From assembly GCF_030295955.1 (NCBI RefSeq), contig NZ_AP027363.1, forward strand, positions 1,240,001-1,304,000: 64,000 bases of DNA, in the 5' to 3' direction. Position 1 is the first letter of the stretch; every line of letters begins with the position of its first letter. The DNA is from Thalassotalea agarivorans (GTDB taxonomy: Bacteria > Pseudomonadota > Gammaproteobacteria > Enterobacterales > Alteromonadaceae). A model generated the notes under the pieces. The model did not search any database, had not been told where the DNA came from, and saw only the letters and a program-made list of their open reading frames with translations. Below, piece by piece: positions 28,115 to 38,571 of the stretch. The position numbers and the translations under genes were made by a program.

Positions 28115-28143
28115 TAAAAAACGGAGCATAATGCTCCGTTTTT
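28115..28143 (-). terminator. Terminator of the lolB-ispE-prs unit
   Basis: CGGAGCA (28121-28127) and TGCTCCG (28131-28137) form a stem around TAA. It is flanked by six A and six T residues, so it works in either direction. It lies 22 bp past the prs stop and separates it from rplY. Confidence 0.9.
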
Positions 28144-28165
28144 TAAACAATTATTTGCGCTATGT

Positions 28166-29110
28166 TTACTTAAACATGGCAGAAATAGATTCTTCGTTAC
28201 AAACTCTGCGAATCGCTTCAGATAACATACCACTTAATGTTAGCTGACGAACGTTGCCTAGCGCCTTAATTTCAGGCGTTAACGGGATAGAATCTGTCAC
28301 AATGATTTCATCAATCACTGAGTTTTTAAGGTTTTCAGCTGCATTGCCTGATAAAACAGGGTGGGTAGCATACGCATATACGTTTCTTGCGCCAGCGCTT
28401 TTAAGTGCTTCAGCCGCTTTTGCTAAGGTACCGCCCGTATCAATCATATCGTCAACGATGAAACAGTCACGACCTTCAACGTCACCGATAATGTGCATAA
28501 CTTGCGCTACATTGGCTTTAGGACGACGCTTATCGATAATCGCTAAATCAGCGTCATCAAGCAGCTTGGCCACGGCACGTGCACGCACAACACCACCAAT
28601 GTCTGGTGAAACAACCACTGGGTTGTCTAAGTTTTTCTCTAGCATATCTTCTAAAAGAATTGGTGTACCGAATACATTGTCTACAGGTACGTCGAAGAAG
28701 CCTTGAATTTGTTCCGCGTGTAAATCAACCGTTAGTACACGGTCGACACCGACACTAGAAAGGAAGTCTGCTACAACTTTTGCGGTAATTGGAACACGTG
28801 CACTACGCACACGACGGTCTTGGCGAGCATAGCCAAAATAAGGCATAACCGCTGTAATACGACCCGCTGACGCACGACGTAATGCGTCAATCATTACAAT
28901 AAGTTCCATTAGGTTATTGTTAGTTGGTGCACATGTAGATTGAATAATAAACACGTCTGCACCACGGACATTCTCAGTGAACTCAACACTGATTTCGCCG
29001 TCGCTAAAGCTACCAACTTTAGCTTCTCCTAAACTGATGTATAAACGGTCAGCGATTTTTTTAGCCAGTTCAGGGGTGGCGTTACCCGCAAAAATTTTCA
29101 TGTCAGGCAC
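28166..29110 (-). CDS. prs: Ribose-phosphate pyrophosphokinase Prs
   Basis: Makes PRPP from ribose-5-phosphate and ATP for nucleotide, His, Trp and NAD synthesis. I start it at the GTG at 29110 because GAGGAA lies six bases upstream and the product then begins at the family N-terminus ([15 protein letters not shown]) with 314 residues, about the usual 315. The ATG at 29137 would add nine residues without a good ribosome-binding site. Visible motifs are the PRPP-binding DDMIDTGGT (about 220-228) and [11 protein letters not shown] (about 128-138). It is the last gene of lolB-ispE-prs. Confidence 0.95.
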   Translation of the reverse strand: MPDMKIFAGNATPELAKKIADRLYISLGEAKVGSFSDGEISVEFTENVRGADVFIIQSTCAPTNNNLMELIVMIDALRRASAGRITAVMPYFGYARQDRRVRSARVPITAKVVADFLSSVGVDRVLTVDLHAEQIQGFFDVPVDNVFGTPILLEDMLEKNLDNPVVVSPDIGGVVRARAVAKLLDDADLAIIDKRRPKANVAQVMHIIGDVEGRDCFIVDDMIDTGGTLAKAAEALKSAGARNVYAYATHPVLSGNAAENLKNSVIDEIIVTDSIPLTPEIKALGNVRQLTLSGMLSEAIRRVCNEESISAMFK

Positions 29111-29182
29111 TGTCAGTTCCTCAGAAACTTTTGACATTTAAACATATGGTTGGTGAATAAATATTACCAACCTTCATTAATT

Positions 29183-30064
29183 TTATATCGACCTAAGTGC
29201 AGTCGTAACGGGGGAATTATTCACCCCTTTAGCAACAAAGCATTCAACGTCATCTGGCAGCTGTTTGGCTGCGGCTAAAGCTTCATCTTTTGTGCTAAAA
29301 CAACTAAAAATACAAGCACCTGTGCCGGTCATACGCGACGGCGCGTATTCTAACAACCTAGCCAGTAGATTGGCAACCTTAGGATAGTGATTTACCACAT
29401 AAGTTTGGCAATCATTATGGAAATCACTAAACAAGTTGTCATCATTATAGTCGTTTATATTGATAGACGCGGAATTTCTCGGTAGTTGCTCTGCGGTGAA
29501 TACCTCAGCAGTACTAATGCTGATGTCTGGCTTTGAAATCAGGTACCAGTACTCTTTTGGATGTACTTGCGTTAATTTCTCTCCAACGCCTTGCGCAAAC
29601 GCGGAAAAGCCATGTACAAAAATCGGTACATCTGCACCTAAAGATAAGCCAATATCAGCGAGTTTTTCTGTGGTTACATTAGTTTGCCAAAGTTTGTTTA
29701 GTAGCAATAGCACTGTGGCTGCATTTGATGAGCCTCCGCCTAAACCGCCACCCATCGGCAGTACTTTCTCTATTGATATATTGCAGCCATGTTGTGTCTT
29801 GGTATAACGCTGTAAAGCAGTAGCGGCTTTGTAAATTAAATTGTCTTCAAGCGCAACGCCTGGCATCGGTGTTTGTAAGATGATTTTACCCGAGGCGTTT
29901 GCCGCGATGGTTATGCGATCGCCATAGTCGAGAAACTGAAACAGCGTTTCTAAATTATGGTAACCATCAACGCGGCGACCGACGATGTGAAGAAACAAAT
30001 TTAGTTTCGCTGGGCTTGTTACTGTGATGCTACTTGGCATCTTTTTTTCTGTTACAGCACCCAT
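29183..30064 (-). CDS. ispE: 4-diphosphocytidyl-2-C-methyl-D-erythritol kinase IspE
   Basis: GHMP kinase of the MEP isoprenoid pathway. The ATP-binding loop LPMGGGLGGGSSNA lies at about residues 98-111, the N-terminal substrate motif SPAKLNLFLHI at about 17-27, and a late MTGTGACIF motif at about 251-259. The ATG at 30064 overlaps the lolB stop, giving 293 residues. The ATG at 30040 (MPSSIT) is an alternative that would give 285 residues. It lies between lolB and prs in the standard order. Confidence 0.95.
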   Translation of the reverse strand: MGAVTEKKMPSSITVTSPAKLNLFLHIVGRRVDGYHNLETLFQFLDYGDRITIAANASGKIILQTPMPGVALEDNLIYKAATALQRYTKTQHGCNISIEKVLPMGGGLGGGSSNAATVLLLLNKLWQTNVTTEKLADIGLSLGADVPIFVHGFSAFAQGVGEKLTQVHPKEYWYLISKPDISISTAEVFTAEQLPRNSASININDYNDDNLFSDFHNDCQTYVVNHYPKVANLLARLLEYAPSRMTGTGACIFSCFSTKDEALAAAKQLPDDVECFVAKGVNNSPVTTALRSI

Positions 30065-30645
30065 TTATTGATGCTCAATTTGATTGTACTAGAAGGGTGT
30101 TTAACCGATATTTTGGTCGGCATTTGAACACCTTGAAACGCTTTGTAGCCGCTGTAAGTGACCTTGTATTGGTTACTGTGATAATTCCCGATGAGTATAT
30201 TAGGCAAACCATTTTTGTCATCAATTTGATCATCTTCACTAAACGGCAGGGCTTTTATCCAATAAGCGATCGGTTCAACCGGAAATTCTAGCTGTGTTAA
30301 GTCAAACAACAGACTATCTAAGTCTTTTCCTTGATAGCTTTTACCATCTACGTCGATGACATGTTTGTCGGCGTCGGACGTTAGCTTAAATAGCGTGATG
30401 CCAAGCACATTTGTTACCGTGATTTTTTGATTAACGCCTTGTTTTTCCCAATAAATAACAGCACTTTCGCGTTTATTTTGTTGGATAAATGCAATTTTAC
30501 CGCTGAGCTGCCAAAAGTTTGAAGTAGCCAAGGCTTGCTGTCTTTCCATTCCTTGATAATTTTTCAAGGTATGGGGTGGCTCGCTGAGTAAGCTACAACC
30601 CGATAAAAGCAAAACAAAAACAAATGATAAGCGTTTAAAAAGCAT
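30052..30645 (-). CDS. lolB: Outer-membrane lipoprotein receptor LolB
   Basis: Accepts lipoproteins from LolA and inserts them in the outer membrane. The 197-residue precursor has a lipoprotein signal ending LLLSGC, with the lipidated Cys at about residue 17, then the LolB beta-barrel fold (WQLSGKIAFIQ at about residues 46-56). It overlaps ispE by 13 bases and is divergent from hemA, the typical arrangement. Confidence 0.94.
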   Translation of the reverse strand: MLFKRLSFVFVLLLSGCSLLSEPPHTLKNYQGMERQQALATSNFWQLSGKIAFIQQNKRESAVIYWEKQGVNQKITVTNVLGITLFKLTSDADKHVIDVDGKSYQGKDLDSLLFDLTQLEFPVEPIAYWIKALPFSEDDQIDDKNGLPNILIGNYHSNQYKVTYSGYKAFQGVQMPTKISVKHPSSTIKLSINKWVL

Positions 30646-30786
30646 GAAATAACGACTTTATTACAAAAGAAACTAGGTATATTTTAAACATAGCTTGCAT
30701 ATAGCTTTCAATCGTTGCGTTATTTTCGTAAAATTAGCACCATTGTAGTTGTAACTAAATCCGTATCAACAGGTCCTTTATTTTTC

Positions 30787-32061
30787 ATGTCGATAGTAGC
30801 CGTAGGTATTAATCATAAAACAGCGCCGGTCGCCGTTAGAGAGAAGATCTCTTTTGGCCCAGATCTGTTAACTAGTGCCTTACAAGATATGATTACTGCT
30901 GTAGAGTGCAAAGAAGCGGCGATACTGTCTACCTGCAATCGTACAGAATTGTATTTGGTGCAAGAAGGTGACGTAACCGCAACTCAGGAGCGTGTTGTGC
31001 GCTGGTTAGAGCAACACCATAATGTTCCAGCCTCAACAATTGCCCCTTGCTTGTATTGGCATCACGATCAACACGCCGTTAATCATATGATGCGTGTAGC
31101 GTGTGGTTTGGATTCACTTGTTCTTGGTGAACCACAAATCCTTGGTCAAATGAAGCAAGCCTATAGTCAAGCGAAAGCGGCTGGCTCTATGGCGCTTGTT
31201 ATGGATAGATTGTTTCAACGCACCTTTGGTGTTGCGAAACAAGTTAGAACAGAAACAGACATTGGCGCTAGCGCGGTCTCTGTGGCTTTTGCAGCGGTAA
31301 GCTTAGCTAAACATATTTTTGCTAACCTAGAAAAAGCACGTGTGTTGTTGGTCGGTGCGGGTGAAACGATTGAACTGGTTGCTAAGCATTTATACGACAA
31401 CAAAGTAGGGCAAATCACCGTTGCCAATCGTACCTTGGGTCGCGCACAAGAGATGGCGAAGCAAGTTGGCGCGGATGTGATTACCTTAGCGCAAATTCCA
31501 GAGCATATTGGACAAGCCGATATTGTCATTAGCTCGACAGCCAGTACCTTGCCTATCTTAGGAAAAGGTATGGTGGAAAAAGCGTTAGAAGAGCGTAAGC
31601 ATCAGCCCATTTTTATGGTAGATTTAGCCGTTCCTCGCGACATTGAAGAGCAAGTGGGCGAGCTAGAAGACGTATTTTTGTATACGGTTGATGATTTGCA
31701 ATCAATCATTGCAAAAAACATTGAAAGTCGTCGTAAAGCTGCCGTACAAGCGGAAGGTATCGTAAAGAACCAAACCGGACAGTTTATGTCTTGGCTACGA
31801 GGCTTGAACACACAAGATACTGTAGTGAGTTATCGTAAACAGTGCATAGATGAGCGCGATGTGTTGATTGAAAAAGCTGTTGCTCAGCTAAAACAAGGTA
31901 AGCATGCCGATGCTGTAATTGCAGAGCTTGCTACCAAATTAACGAACAAATTAATGCATGCACCTACCAGTGCAATGCAGTCAGCCGCGCAAGGTGGTGA
32001 GCTAGATAAGCTAATTTACCTGCGAGATATATTTAATTTAGAACAGACCAAAGAGTCTTAA
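30787..32061 (+). CDS. hemA: Glutamyl-tRNA reductase HemA
   Basis: Reduces glutamyl-tRNA to glutamate-1-semialdehyde, the first step of C5 tetrapyrrole synthesis. I choose the ATG at 30787 (MSIVAVGINHKTAP), which gives 424 residues and puts the catalytic cysteine at Cys50 in STCNRTEL, its E. coli number. The open frame continues upstream to 30715 but those residues are unlike the family. The NADPH domain with GAGETIEL follows at about residue 188. Next come prfA and prmC. Confidence 0.95.
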   Translation: MSIVAVGINHKTAPVAVREKISFGPDLLTSALQDMITAVECKEAAILSTCNRTELYLVQEGDVTATQERVVRWLEQHHNVPASTIAPCLYWHHDQHAVNHMMRVACGLDSLVLGEPQILGQMKQAYSQAKAAGSMALVMDRLFQRTFGVAKQVRTETDIGASAVSVAFAAVSLAKHIFANLEKARVLLVGAGETIELVAKHLYDNKVGQITVANRTLGRAQEMAKQVGADVITLAQIPEHIGQADIVISSTASTLPILGKGMVEKALEERKHQPIFMVDLAVPRDIEEQVGELEDVFLYTVDDLQSIIAKNIESRRKAAVQAEGIVKNQTGQFMSWLRGLNTQDTVVSYRKQCIDERDVLIEKAVAQLKQGKHADAVIAELATKLTNKLMHAPTSAMQSAAQGGELDKLIYLRDIFNLEQTKES

Positions 32062-32085
32062 CCTTTCTATAAAGACGAATAATTC

Positions 32086-33177
32086 ATGAAAGATTCTGTT
32101 TATCAAAAACTGGAAATGCTTGTTGAGCGTTTCGAAGAAGTGCAAGCCTTATTGTCAGATCCTGATGTCATTAGTGACCAAGAAAAATTCAAGGCACTAT
32201 CTAAAGAGTTCTCTCAGTTGGAAGAAGTGACAAAAACGTTTAACGCCTACAAAACGGCGCAGGACGACATAGAAACTGCGCAAGAAATGCTAAATGAGGA
32301 CGATCCAGACCTTAAGGAAATGGCGCAAGAAGAGCTTGCTGAAGCGAAAGACGCCATTGAGCGTTTGGAAATGGAATTACAAGTGCTACTTATTCCTAAG
32401 GATCCAAATGATGACAGCAACTGTTTCTTAGAAATAAGAGCCGGAGCAGGTGGTGACGAAGCGGCTATCTTTGCCGGCGACTTATTCAGAATGTATACCC
32501 GTTATGCAGAAAAGATGGGTTGGAAAATCGAGTCAATGAACCTGAGCGAAAGTGAGCAAGGCGGATACAAAGAAGTGATCGCTAAGGTTGCTGGCGACGG
32601 TGCATATGGCCAAATGAAATTTGAATCGGGCGGTCATCGTGTGCAACGTGTTCCTGAAACTGAATCGCAAGGCCGTGTTCATACATCAGCTTGTACCGTT
32701 GTTGTGATGCCAGAGATTCCAGAATCGGAAGCGATTGAAATAAACAAAGCCGATCTGAAAGTGGATACGTTTAGAGCGTCAGGAGCAGGTGGACAGCACG
32801 TTAACAAAACCGACTCAGCGATTCGTATTACTCATATACCATCGGGTATTGTTGTAGAGTGTCAGGATCAACGTTCGCAACACAAAAACCGTGCACAGGC
32901 TATGTCTGTATTACAAGCAAGGCTTCAACAAGTTGAAGATGAAAAGCGTCGTAGCCAGGAAGAATCTTCACGCAGAAACTTAGTGGCTAGTGGTGATCGT
33001 TCTGAGCGTATTCGTACTTACAACTACCCGCAAGGGCGTATGACGGATCATCGTATCAACCTAACCTTGTATCGTTTGAATGAAGTAATGGAAGGCAACT
33101 TACAACTGGTTATGGAGCCAATCCTTCAAGAAAACCAAGCCGACCAATTAGCGGCGTTAGCAGACGAGCAAAACTAA
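32086..33177 (+). CDS. prfA: Peptide chain release factor 1
   Basis: Recognises UAA and UAG and triggers peptide release. The 363-residue protein carries the anticodon-like PET tripeptide (RVPETESQG at about residues 186-194) that marks RF1, and the catalytic GGQ at residues 235-237 in GAGGQHVNK. It is followed after five bases by prmC, which methylates this Gln. Confidence 0.97.
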   Translation: MKDSVYQKLEMLVERFEEVQALLSDPDVISDQEKFKALSKEFSQLEEVTKTFNAYKTAQDDIETAQEMLNEDDPDLKEMAQEELAEAKDAIERLEMELQVLLIPKDPNDDSNCFLEIRAGAGGDEAAIFAGDLFRMYTRYAEKMGWKIESMNLSESEQGGYKEVIAKVAGDGAYGQMKFESGGHRVQRVPETESQGRVHTSACTVVVMPEIPESEAIEINKADLKVDTFRASGAGGQHVNKTDSAIRITHIPSGIVVECQDQRSQHKNRAQAMSVLQARLQQVEDEKRRSQEESSRRNLVASGDRSERIRTYNYPQGRMTDHRINLTLYRLNEVMEGNLQLVMEPILQENQADQLAALADEQN

Positions 33178-33182
33178 GCTGA

Positions 33183-34022
33183 ATGACTATTGAGCAGTTA
33201 TTAAGTTTTGGTGAAAAGGCACTGGCGGCATCATCCGACAGTGCCAAATTAGATGCACAAATTCTGCTTTGTCATGTCCTAGATAAACCGCATACCTATT
33301 TAATCGCATGGCCAGAAACCAATGTTGAAGCGAGCGTGCAACAGCAATATTCAGCATTAATTGCTCGTCGCCGTGAAGGTGAACCCATAGCCTATATTAC
33401 TGGCGAGAGAGAGTTTTGGTCGCTAACCCTTAAAACTTCGCCGGCGACATTAATCCCAAGAGCCGACACCGAAAGTTTAGTCGAGACGGTATTGTCACAG
33501 CACCCTCAAGCAGATTTGAAGCTATTAGATTTAGGCACCGGCACAGGTGCTATCGCTTTAGCACTGGCAAGTGAACAACCAAGTTGGCAAGTAGACGCCG
33601 TTGATTTTAATCAAGATGCAGTAGCGTTAGCTAACGAAAACAAAACGTTAAACCAGTTGAATCATGTCAACGTATTTCAAAGTGACTGGTTTGAGCAGGT
33701 GGCAGATGATAATCGTTACGACATTATTGTTAGTAACCCACCATACATAGATGAATCGGATAGCCATTTATCGCAGGGTGATTTAAGGTTTGAACCCAAC
33801 ACAGCTTTGGTTGCCAGTGACAACGGTTATGGCGATATCATCCATATTATTGAACAAGCACGACACTATCTAAATCAAGGCGCGAGTCTCTATCTTGAAC
33901 ATGGTTTTGAACAAGCTGAAAAAGTAAGAGCATTATTTGCAAAATTTGGATACGCTAACATACAAACAATTAAAGATTACGCAGGCAATGACCGCGTAAC
34001 ATATGCGCAATACACACGTTAG
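33183..34022 (+). CDS. prmC: Release factor glutamine methyltransferase PrmC
   Basis: Methylates the GGQ glutamine of RF1 and RF2. The 279 residues contain an N-terminal helical domain, the SAM motif LLDLGTGTGAIAL (about residues 116-128) and the catalytic NPPY (about 184-187). It is placed five bases after prfA. Confidence 0.96.
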   Translation: MTIEQLLSFGEKALAASSDSAKLDAQILLCHVLDKPHTYLIAWPETNVEASVQQQYSALIARRREGEPIAYITGEREFWSLTLKTSPATLIPRADTESLVETVLSQHPQADLKLLDLGTGTGAIALALASEQPSWQVDAVDFNQDAVALANENKTLNQLNHVNVFQSDWFEQVADDNRYDIIVSNPPYIDESDSHLSQGDLRFEPNTALVASDNGYGDIIHIIEQARHYLNQGASLYLEHGFEQAEKVRALFAKFGYANIQTIKDYAGNDRVTYAQYTR

Positions 34023-34030
34023 AGGTATAA

Positions 34031-34393
34031 ATGAAACACTTACACATGACACTTGCTGTGATCAGCATCACGTTTTTTACGGTTAGATTTTTTTGGACGC
34101 TCGTCGGTTCGGCGCAGCTTAATAAAAAATGGGTAAAGATTACCCCTCATGTCGTTGACACCTTTTTACTGTTAACAGGTGCTGCAATGGCCTTTTATTT
34201 GGCGATAAACCCATTAGAGTACACTTGGTTGTTAGAGAAGATTATTGCCTTAGTTGCTTACATATTTACTGGCTACTATGCGTTAAAACTTGCTCGTAAC
34301 AACGCGATGCGAGTGCTAGGTTATGTAGGCGCAGTAGGCTGGTTTATGTTAATTGCGCGCGTTGCTATGACTAAGCAACCGATTTTCTTCTAG
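34031..34393 (+). CDS. sirB2: SirB2 family integral membrane protein
   Basis: A 120-residue protein with four hydrophobic segments and the SirB2-type RFFWTLVGS stretch near residues 18-26. Function is not established. It sits between prmC and the SirB1-like gene in the conserved hemA-to-kdsA series. An AGAGG site lies eight bases before its ATG. Confidence 0.85.
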   Translation: MKHLHMTLAVISITFFTVRFFWTLVGSAQLNKKWVKITPHVVDTFLLLTGAAMAFYLAINPLEYTWLLEKIIALVAYIFTGYYALKLARNNAMRVLGYVGAVGWFMLIARVAMTKQPIFF

Positions 34394-34486
34394 GCCTTGA
34401 ATTTAAACGATACGTCCCCATATAGACGTTAAGACGTAACAGAGAGAATGTGATAAGCAGGAATCTATGCCTGCTTGACGTATTAC

Positions 34487-35260
34487 ATGAAAGAATTACT
34501 TGTAAATGAATTAACCGATAGCAACATCGATTTACTTGATGCCATTGGCTTAATTGAAAAAACGCTGCTAACACATCATAGCGAAACAGCAGCTTTAGAG
34601 GGGCTTGTAGCAATGGCGAAGACTGCTATTGCCGAGCAAGAAAATCCGCTAGAGCAAGCTGAGCTTTTGCTAAACCACGTGTTTATCGAACAGCTATTTC
34701 TCGATCATAATCGCGCCCATTGGCCACTTGATAGCTTTGTTATAGACAAAGGTATTGAAGGCAGAAAGCTGTCACCTACCTTAAAAGCGATTGTTATGTG
34801 TTACGTGATCAACCAATGTGATTTGACCGCTGATATTATTGTGTTGCCAAAACAAGCCTTCGTGCGCATCGTTTGCAACGAAGTCTACGCTATTATCTTC
34901 GACCCTGTCACGGGGGATTCTCTGAGTGTAAATGAGTTGGAAGGTCAACTAGATGACTTACCAAGCGACCCGAGTAACCGAGAACTAAAAGTCCTTTCAA
35001 AACAGCATTTGATTATTGCTTATCTTACCGAGTTAAAAGCAAGTCTTATTCATGCTAAAGCGTACAAAGATGCTTTGATGTGTGCGGATGTTCTTAATGG
35101 CCTTAACCGAACATTGCTACCAGGTGATGCCAATACACTTGAGCAAAACCTTTCAAACAATGACAGACACGCTGTCATGTATGACGATAAGTTATCTGTG
35201 GACAATACCTTAAATAGTGTATTTATCGATAGCCTGAGCGAATCGCATAAAGTACACTAA
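34487..35260 (+). CDS. SirB1-like protein (degenerate transglutaminase-like fold)
   Basis: A 257-residue protein in the place where sirB1 lies in E. coli, between sirB2 and kdsA. The ATG at 34487 is chosen over a TTG at 34475; neither has a strong ribosome-binding site. Family-like features are NHVFIEQLFLDH (about residues 65-76), a SPTLKAIVMCYVIN helix in the usual catalytic-helix position and a C-terminal helical TPR-like segment. The PGHFLVR motif of transglutaminase-like SirB1 proteins reads KQAFVR here, so the histidine is absent. A hairpin at 34455-34476 precedes the start. The assignment leans on position as well as sequence. Confidence 0.65.
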   Translation: MKELLVNELTDSNIDLLDAIGLIEKTLLTHHSETAALEGLVAMAKTAIAEQENPLEQAELLLNHVFIEQLFLDHNRAHWPLDSFVIDKGIEGRKLSPTLKAIVMCYVINQCDLTADIIVLPKQAFVRIVCNEVYAIIFDPVTGDSLSVNELEGQLDDLPSDPSNRELKVLSKQHLIIAYLTELKASLIHAKAYKDALMCADVLNGLNRTLLPGDANTLEQNLSNNDRHAVMYDDKLSVDNTLNSVFIDSLSESHKVH

Positions 35261-36139
<879 letters not shown>

Positions 36140-36140
36140 A

Positions 36141-36166
36141 AAAAAGGTGCCAAAAGGCACCTTTTT
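36141..36166. terminator. Bidirectional terminator between kdsA and a convergent small gene
   Basis: AAAAAGGTGCC, an AAAA loop and GGCACCTTTTT form an 11-bp stem directly after the kdsA stop. The convergent gene ends at 36181, so it can serve both strands. Confidence 0.92.
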
Positions 36167-36180
36167 AATTTGCGCGAGCA

Positions 36181-36462
36181 TTATTCAGCGACAGCTGTTT
36201 GCGAATGGCTGTCGATCATTTCATCAGAGTTACCTTGCGCTAACAGGGTGTCTGTCTCTAACGAAATTGTTAATTGATTACTTAATTTCAATTCCTTCTG
36301 CAGGGCTTCACGCATTTGTGCATTTTGCTCTGCGTTTATTTGGCTTAGTTCAACTGGTTCAGCGCTAACTAAATTAACCTGGTGAACATTGGCCAAAGAC
36401 AAAGGTGAGATCAAGTAAACTGCGAGCACGCTAGATAGCGTTAAATGTTTGCTTAATTTCAT
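36181..36462 (-). CDS. Small exported protein, uncharacterised
   Basis: A 93-residue product when started at the ATG at 36462, which has AAGG ten bases upstream. The first 23 residues (MKLSKH... ending SPLSLA) look like a Sec signal peptide. The mature part is polar and helix-prone, with Gln- and Glu-rich stretches (QINAEQNAQMREALQKELK). The frame is open further upstream, but those codons look non-coding. The family is not recognised. Confidence 0.6.
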   Translation of the reverse strand: MKLSKHLTLSSVLAVYLISPLSLANVHQVNLVSAEPVELSQINAEQNAQMREALQKELKLSNQLTISLETDTLLAQGNSDEMIDSHSQTAVAE

Positions 36463-36691
36463 GTAAAAGTTGCCTTTAAGTTTTGTAAATCCGTTAAAAA
36501 ACCTTATAGATAAACAAGTGCACTTATATTTACAGGAAGTTGAAGGTTGGGCATTCAACACAGTATCCTTATAAAAAATAAGTGTTTTTTTGTTCTTTTT
36601 ATCTACGGGAAGAATGATACGCAGTTACTAGCCTTTTTTAAAATGACAATTTATAATATTTTAGATTAGAAAAACTAATGCGAAATATGCG

Positions 36692-37597
36692 ATGGCAACC
36701 AGAATACCACCACTTAATGCCTTGCGCGCTTTTGAAGCGTCTGCCCGGCACCTAAGCTTTACAAGGGCTGCGGAAGAATTGTTCGTGACACAAGCAGCCG
36801 TAAGTCACCAAATAAAATCATTAGAAGAGCATCTTGGCTTAAAGCTATTTATGCGTAAAAACAGGGCGCTTTTGCTGACTGAAGAAGGACAGTCCTATTT
36901 TATGGACATTAAAGATATCTTTAAGTCCTTGCATGATGCGACCGAAAAGTTGCTCGCAAGAGGCGCTAAAGGTGCGATAACGGTCAGCTTACAGCCAAGT
37001 TTTGCGATTCAATGGCTCGTGCCACGACTTAGCGAGTTTAATAGATTGCATCCTGATATCGATGTGCGCATTAAAGCGGTTGACGATCCTGACGGCACCT
37101 TAACTGAAGACGTCGATGTTGCCATTTATCATGGACGTGGTAATTGGCCAAATGTGCATGCAGATAAACTGCACACTGAGTTTCTTATTCCAGTATGTTC
37201 ACCTATGCTAGTCAATGGTACCAAGCCGCTCAACGCTGTGTCTGATTTATCACACCATACATTGCTGCATGATACTTCAAGGCGCGATTGGAAAAGATGG
37301 TTTAAAAATCAGCAAGTGAGATCGATTAATGTTAATCATGGGCCTATCTTTAGTCATTCAGCTATGGTGGTGCAGGCCGCCGTCCATGCCCAAGGGGTAG
37401 CACTTGCTCAAAGTGTATTGGCGCAGCCTGAAATCGACGCAGGCCGTCTCGTTGTGCCGTTCACAGAAAAGCTGGTTAGTAAGAATGCGTTTTACCTAGT
37501 TTGTCGAGAAGCGCAGTTGGATATAGGAAAAATTTCAGCGTTTAGAGATTGGGTATTAGATACAGTAGCAAGTGAAGAAAGAAACGATGAAGATTAG
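36692..37597 (+). CDS. LysR-family transcriptional regulator, GcvA type
   Basis: A 301-residue LTTR. The N-terminal winged helix-turn-helix (RAFEASARHLSFTRAAEELF at about residues 9-28, VTQAAVSHQIKSLE following) and the LPPLNALRAFEA-like opening are characteristic of GcvA, the glycine-cleavage regulator. The effector domain spans about residues 92-290. No gcvTHP genes are nearby, so the target is open. The stop overlaps the start region of the next gene. Confidence 0.85.
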   Translation: MATRIPPLNALRAFEASARHLSFTRAAEELFVTQAAVSHQIKSLEEHLGLKLFMRKNRALLLTEEGQSYFMDIKDIFKSLHDATEKLLARGAKGAITVSLQPSFAIQWLVPRLSEFNRLHPDIDVRIKAVDDPDGTLTEDVDVAIYHGRGNWPNVHADKLHTEFLIPVCSPMLVNGTKPLNAVSDLSHHTLLHDTSRRDWKRWFKNQQVRSINVNHGPIFSHSAMVVQAAVHAQGVALAQSVLAQPEIDAGRLVVPFTEKLVSKNAFYLVCREAQLDIGKISAFRDWVLDTVASEERNDED

Positions 37598-38237
37598 CCA
37601 ACAATGGTTGCCCGCAGATGATGCCATTGCGCTTGTCGTTATGGCACATGGTGCTGGCGCAGATATGTCACATACGTTTATGCAAAACATGGCGGCATTG
37701 CTCAACCAACAAGGTTTGTCGGTATTACTGTTTAACTTCCCCTATATGGATAGGAGAGCAGTCGAAGGAAAAAAATTTCCACCCGATCGAATGCCTAAGT
37801 TATTAGACTGCTTTCAAGATATCCTTGCACAAGTAGGGCAATACAATGTAGAGCAGCTGCCGATATATCTAGCTGGTAAGTCTATGGGGAGCCGTGTTGC
37901 CGCAACGCTATTAAAATCTTCACCACAAAAGGCAAACGGGTGTATCGCATATGGCTATCCTTTTCATCCGCAACGAAAAGCCGACAAGTTGCGACTAGAA
38001 CCACTGCAAGGCATCAATACGCCTACGCTGATAGTTCAAGGTGAGCGAGATCTGTTAGGGAGTAAAAGCGAATGCAACGACTACGATTTGGCCGACTGTG
38101 TCTCGATTCACTTTGTTGAAGATGGGGATCATGATTTAAAGCCGCGCGTTAGATCGGGTTTTACGCATGAGCAGCACGTCGATACGGCAGCGCGATTAAC
38201 AAGGGAGTTCATTAATGAAATCAACAGCAAGTGTTAA
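37587..38237 (+). CDS. Alpha/beta hydrolase, KANL3/Tex30-like family
   Basis: A 216-residue hydrolase from the ATG at 37587, which overlaps the LysR stop; a GTG at 37572 is possible. Motifs include MAHGAGADMSH (oxyanion side, about residues 18-28), the nucleophile elbow GKSMGSR (Ser at about 97), GERDLL for the acid and DGDHDL for the histidine. This is the YcjY/Tex30 type of small cytosolic hydrolase. Substrate unknown. It overlaps the following DUF423 gene by 23 bases. Confidence 0.8.
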   Translation: MKISQQWLPADDAIALVVMAHGAGADMSHTFMQNMAALLNQQGLSVLLFNFPYMDRRAVEGKKFPPDRMPKLLDCFQDILAQVGQYNVEQLPIYLAGKSMGSRVAATLLKSSPQKANGCIAYGYPFHPQRKADKLRLEPLQGINTPTLIVQGERDLLGSKSECNDYDLADCVSIHFVEDGDHDLKPRVRSGFTHEQHVDTAARLTREFINEINSKC

Positions 38238-38571
38238 TTTGTTTATAGGGTTAAATGGCTTGTTTTTAGTCATTTTTAGCGCCTTGTTTAGTCATGGTGC
38301 TTTTGCTGTTGCCAATCCCAAGGGAGTCGTTATTGCGCTTGCCTTTCATGCGTTCCATTTGTGTGTCATGTGGTTATGTCATTTATCCAAAGGAAAACTA
38401 ATTAAATTTGCCGAGATGTTTTTTTTATCAGGTATAATACTGTTTTCTTTTACCATCTATATCAAATCAACCATGGCAATTGATTTTATCGGTAAACTCA
38501 CCCCCGTTGGTGGTGTTTGTTTTATGATTGCATGGCTGTTAATTGCTGTTTCAGGAATACGCAAAAAATGA
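38215..38571 (+). CDS. DUF423 family membrane protein (YgdD-like)
   Basis: A 118-residue protein with four hydrophobic segments and the DUF423 signature arrangement (GAFA..., AFHAFHLC at about residues 43-50, TPVGGVCFMIAWLLIA at about 96-111). Function unknown. It lies directly before rlmM, as ygdD lies before rlmM in E. coli. Its stop TGA overlaps the rlmM ATG as ATGA. Confidence 0.85.
   Translation: MKSTASVNLFIGLNGLFLVIFSALFSHGAFAVANPKGVVIALAFHAFHLCVMWLCHLSKGKLIKFAEMFFLSGIILFSFTIYIKSTMAIDFIGKLTPVGGVCFMIAWLLIAVSGIRKK

Noticed and set aside
28254-28706. 150-codon open frame on the plus strand opposite prs.
   Set aside because: Antisense shadow of prs, rich in Ser and Ala by frame composition, with no family features.
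30715-30786. Longer HemA reading frame starting at 30715.
   Set aside because: The added residues do not resemble HemA, and the ATG at 30787 puts the catalytic Cys at position 50 as in E. coli.
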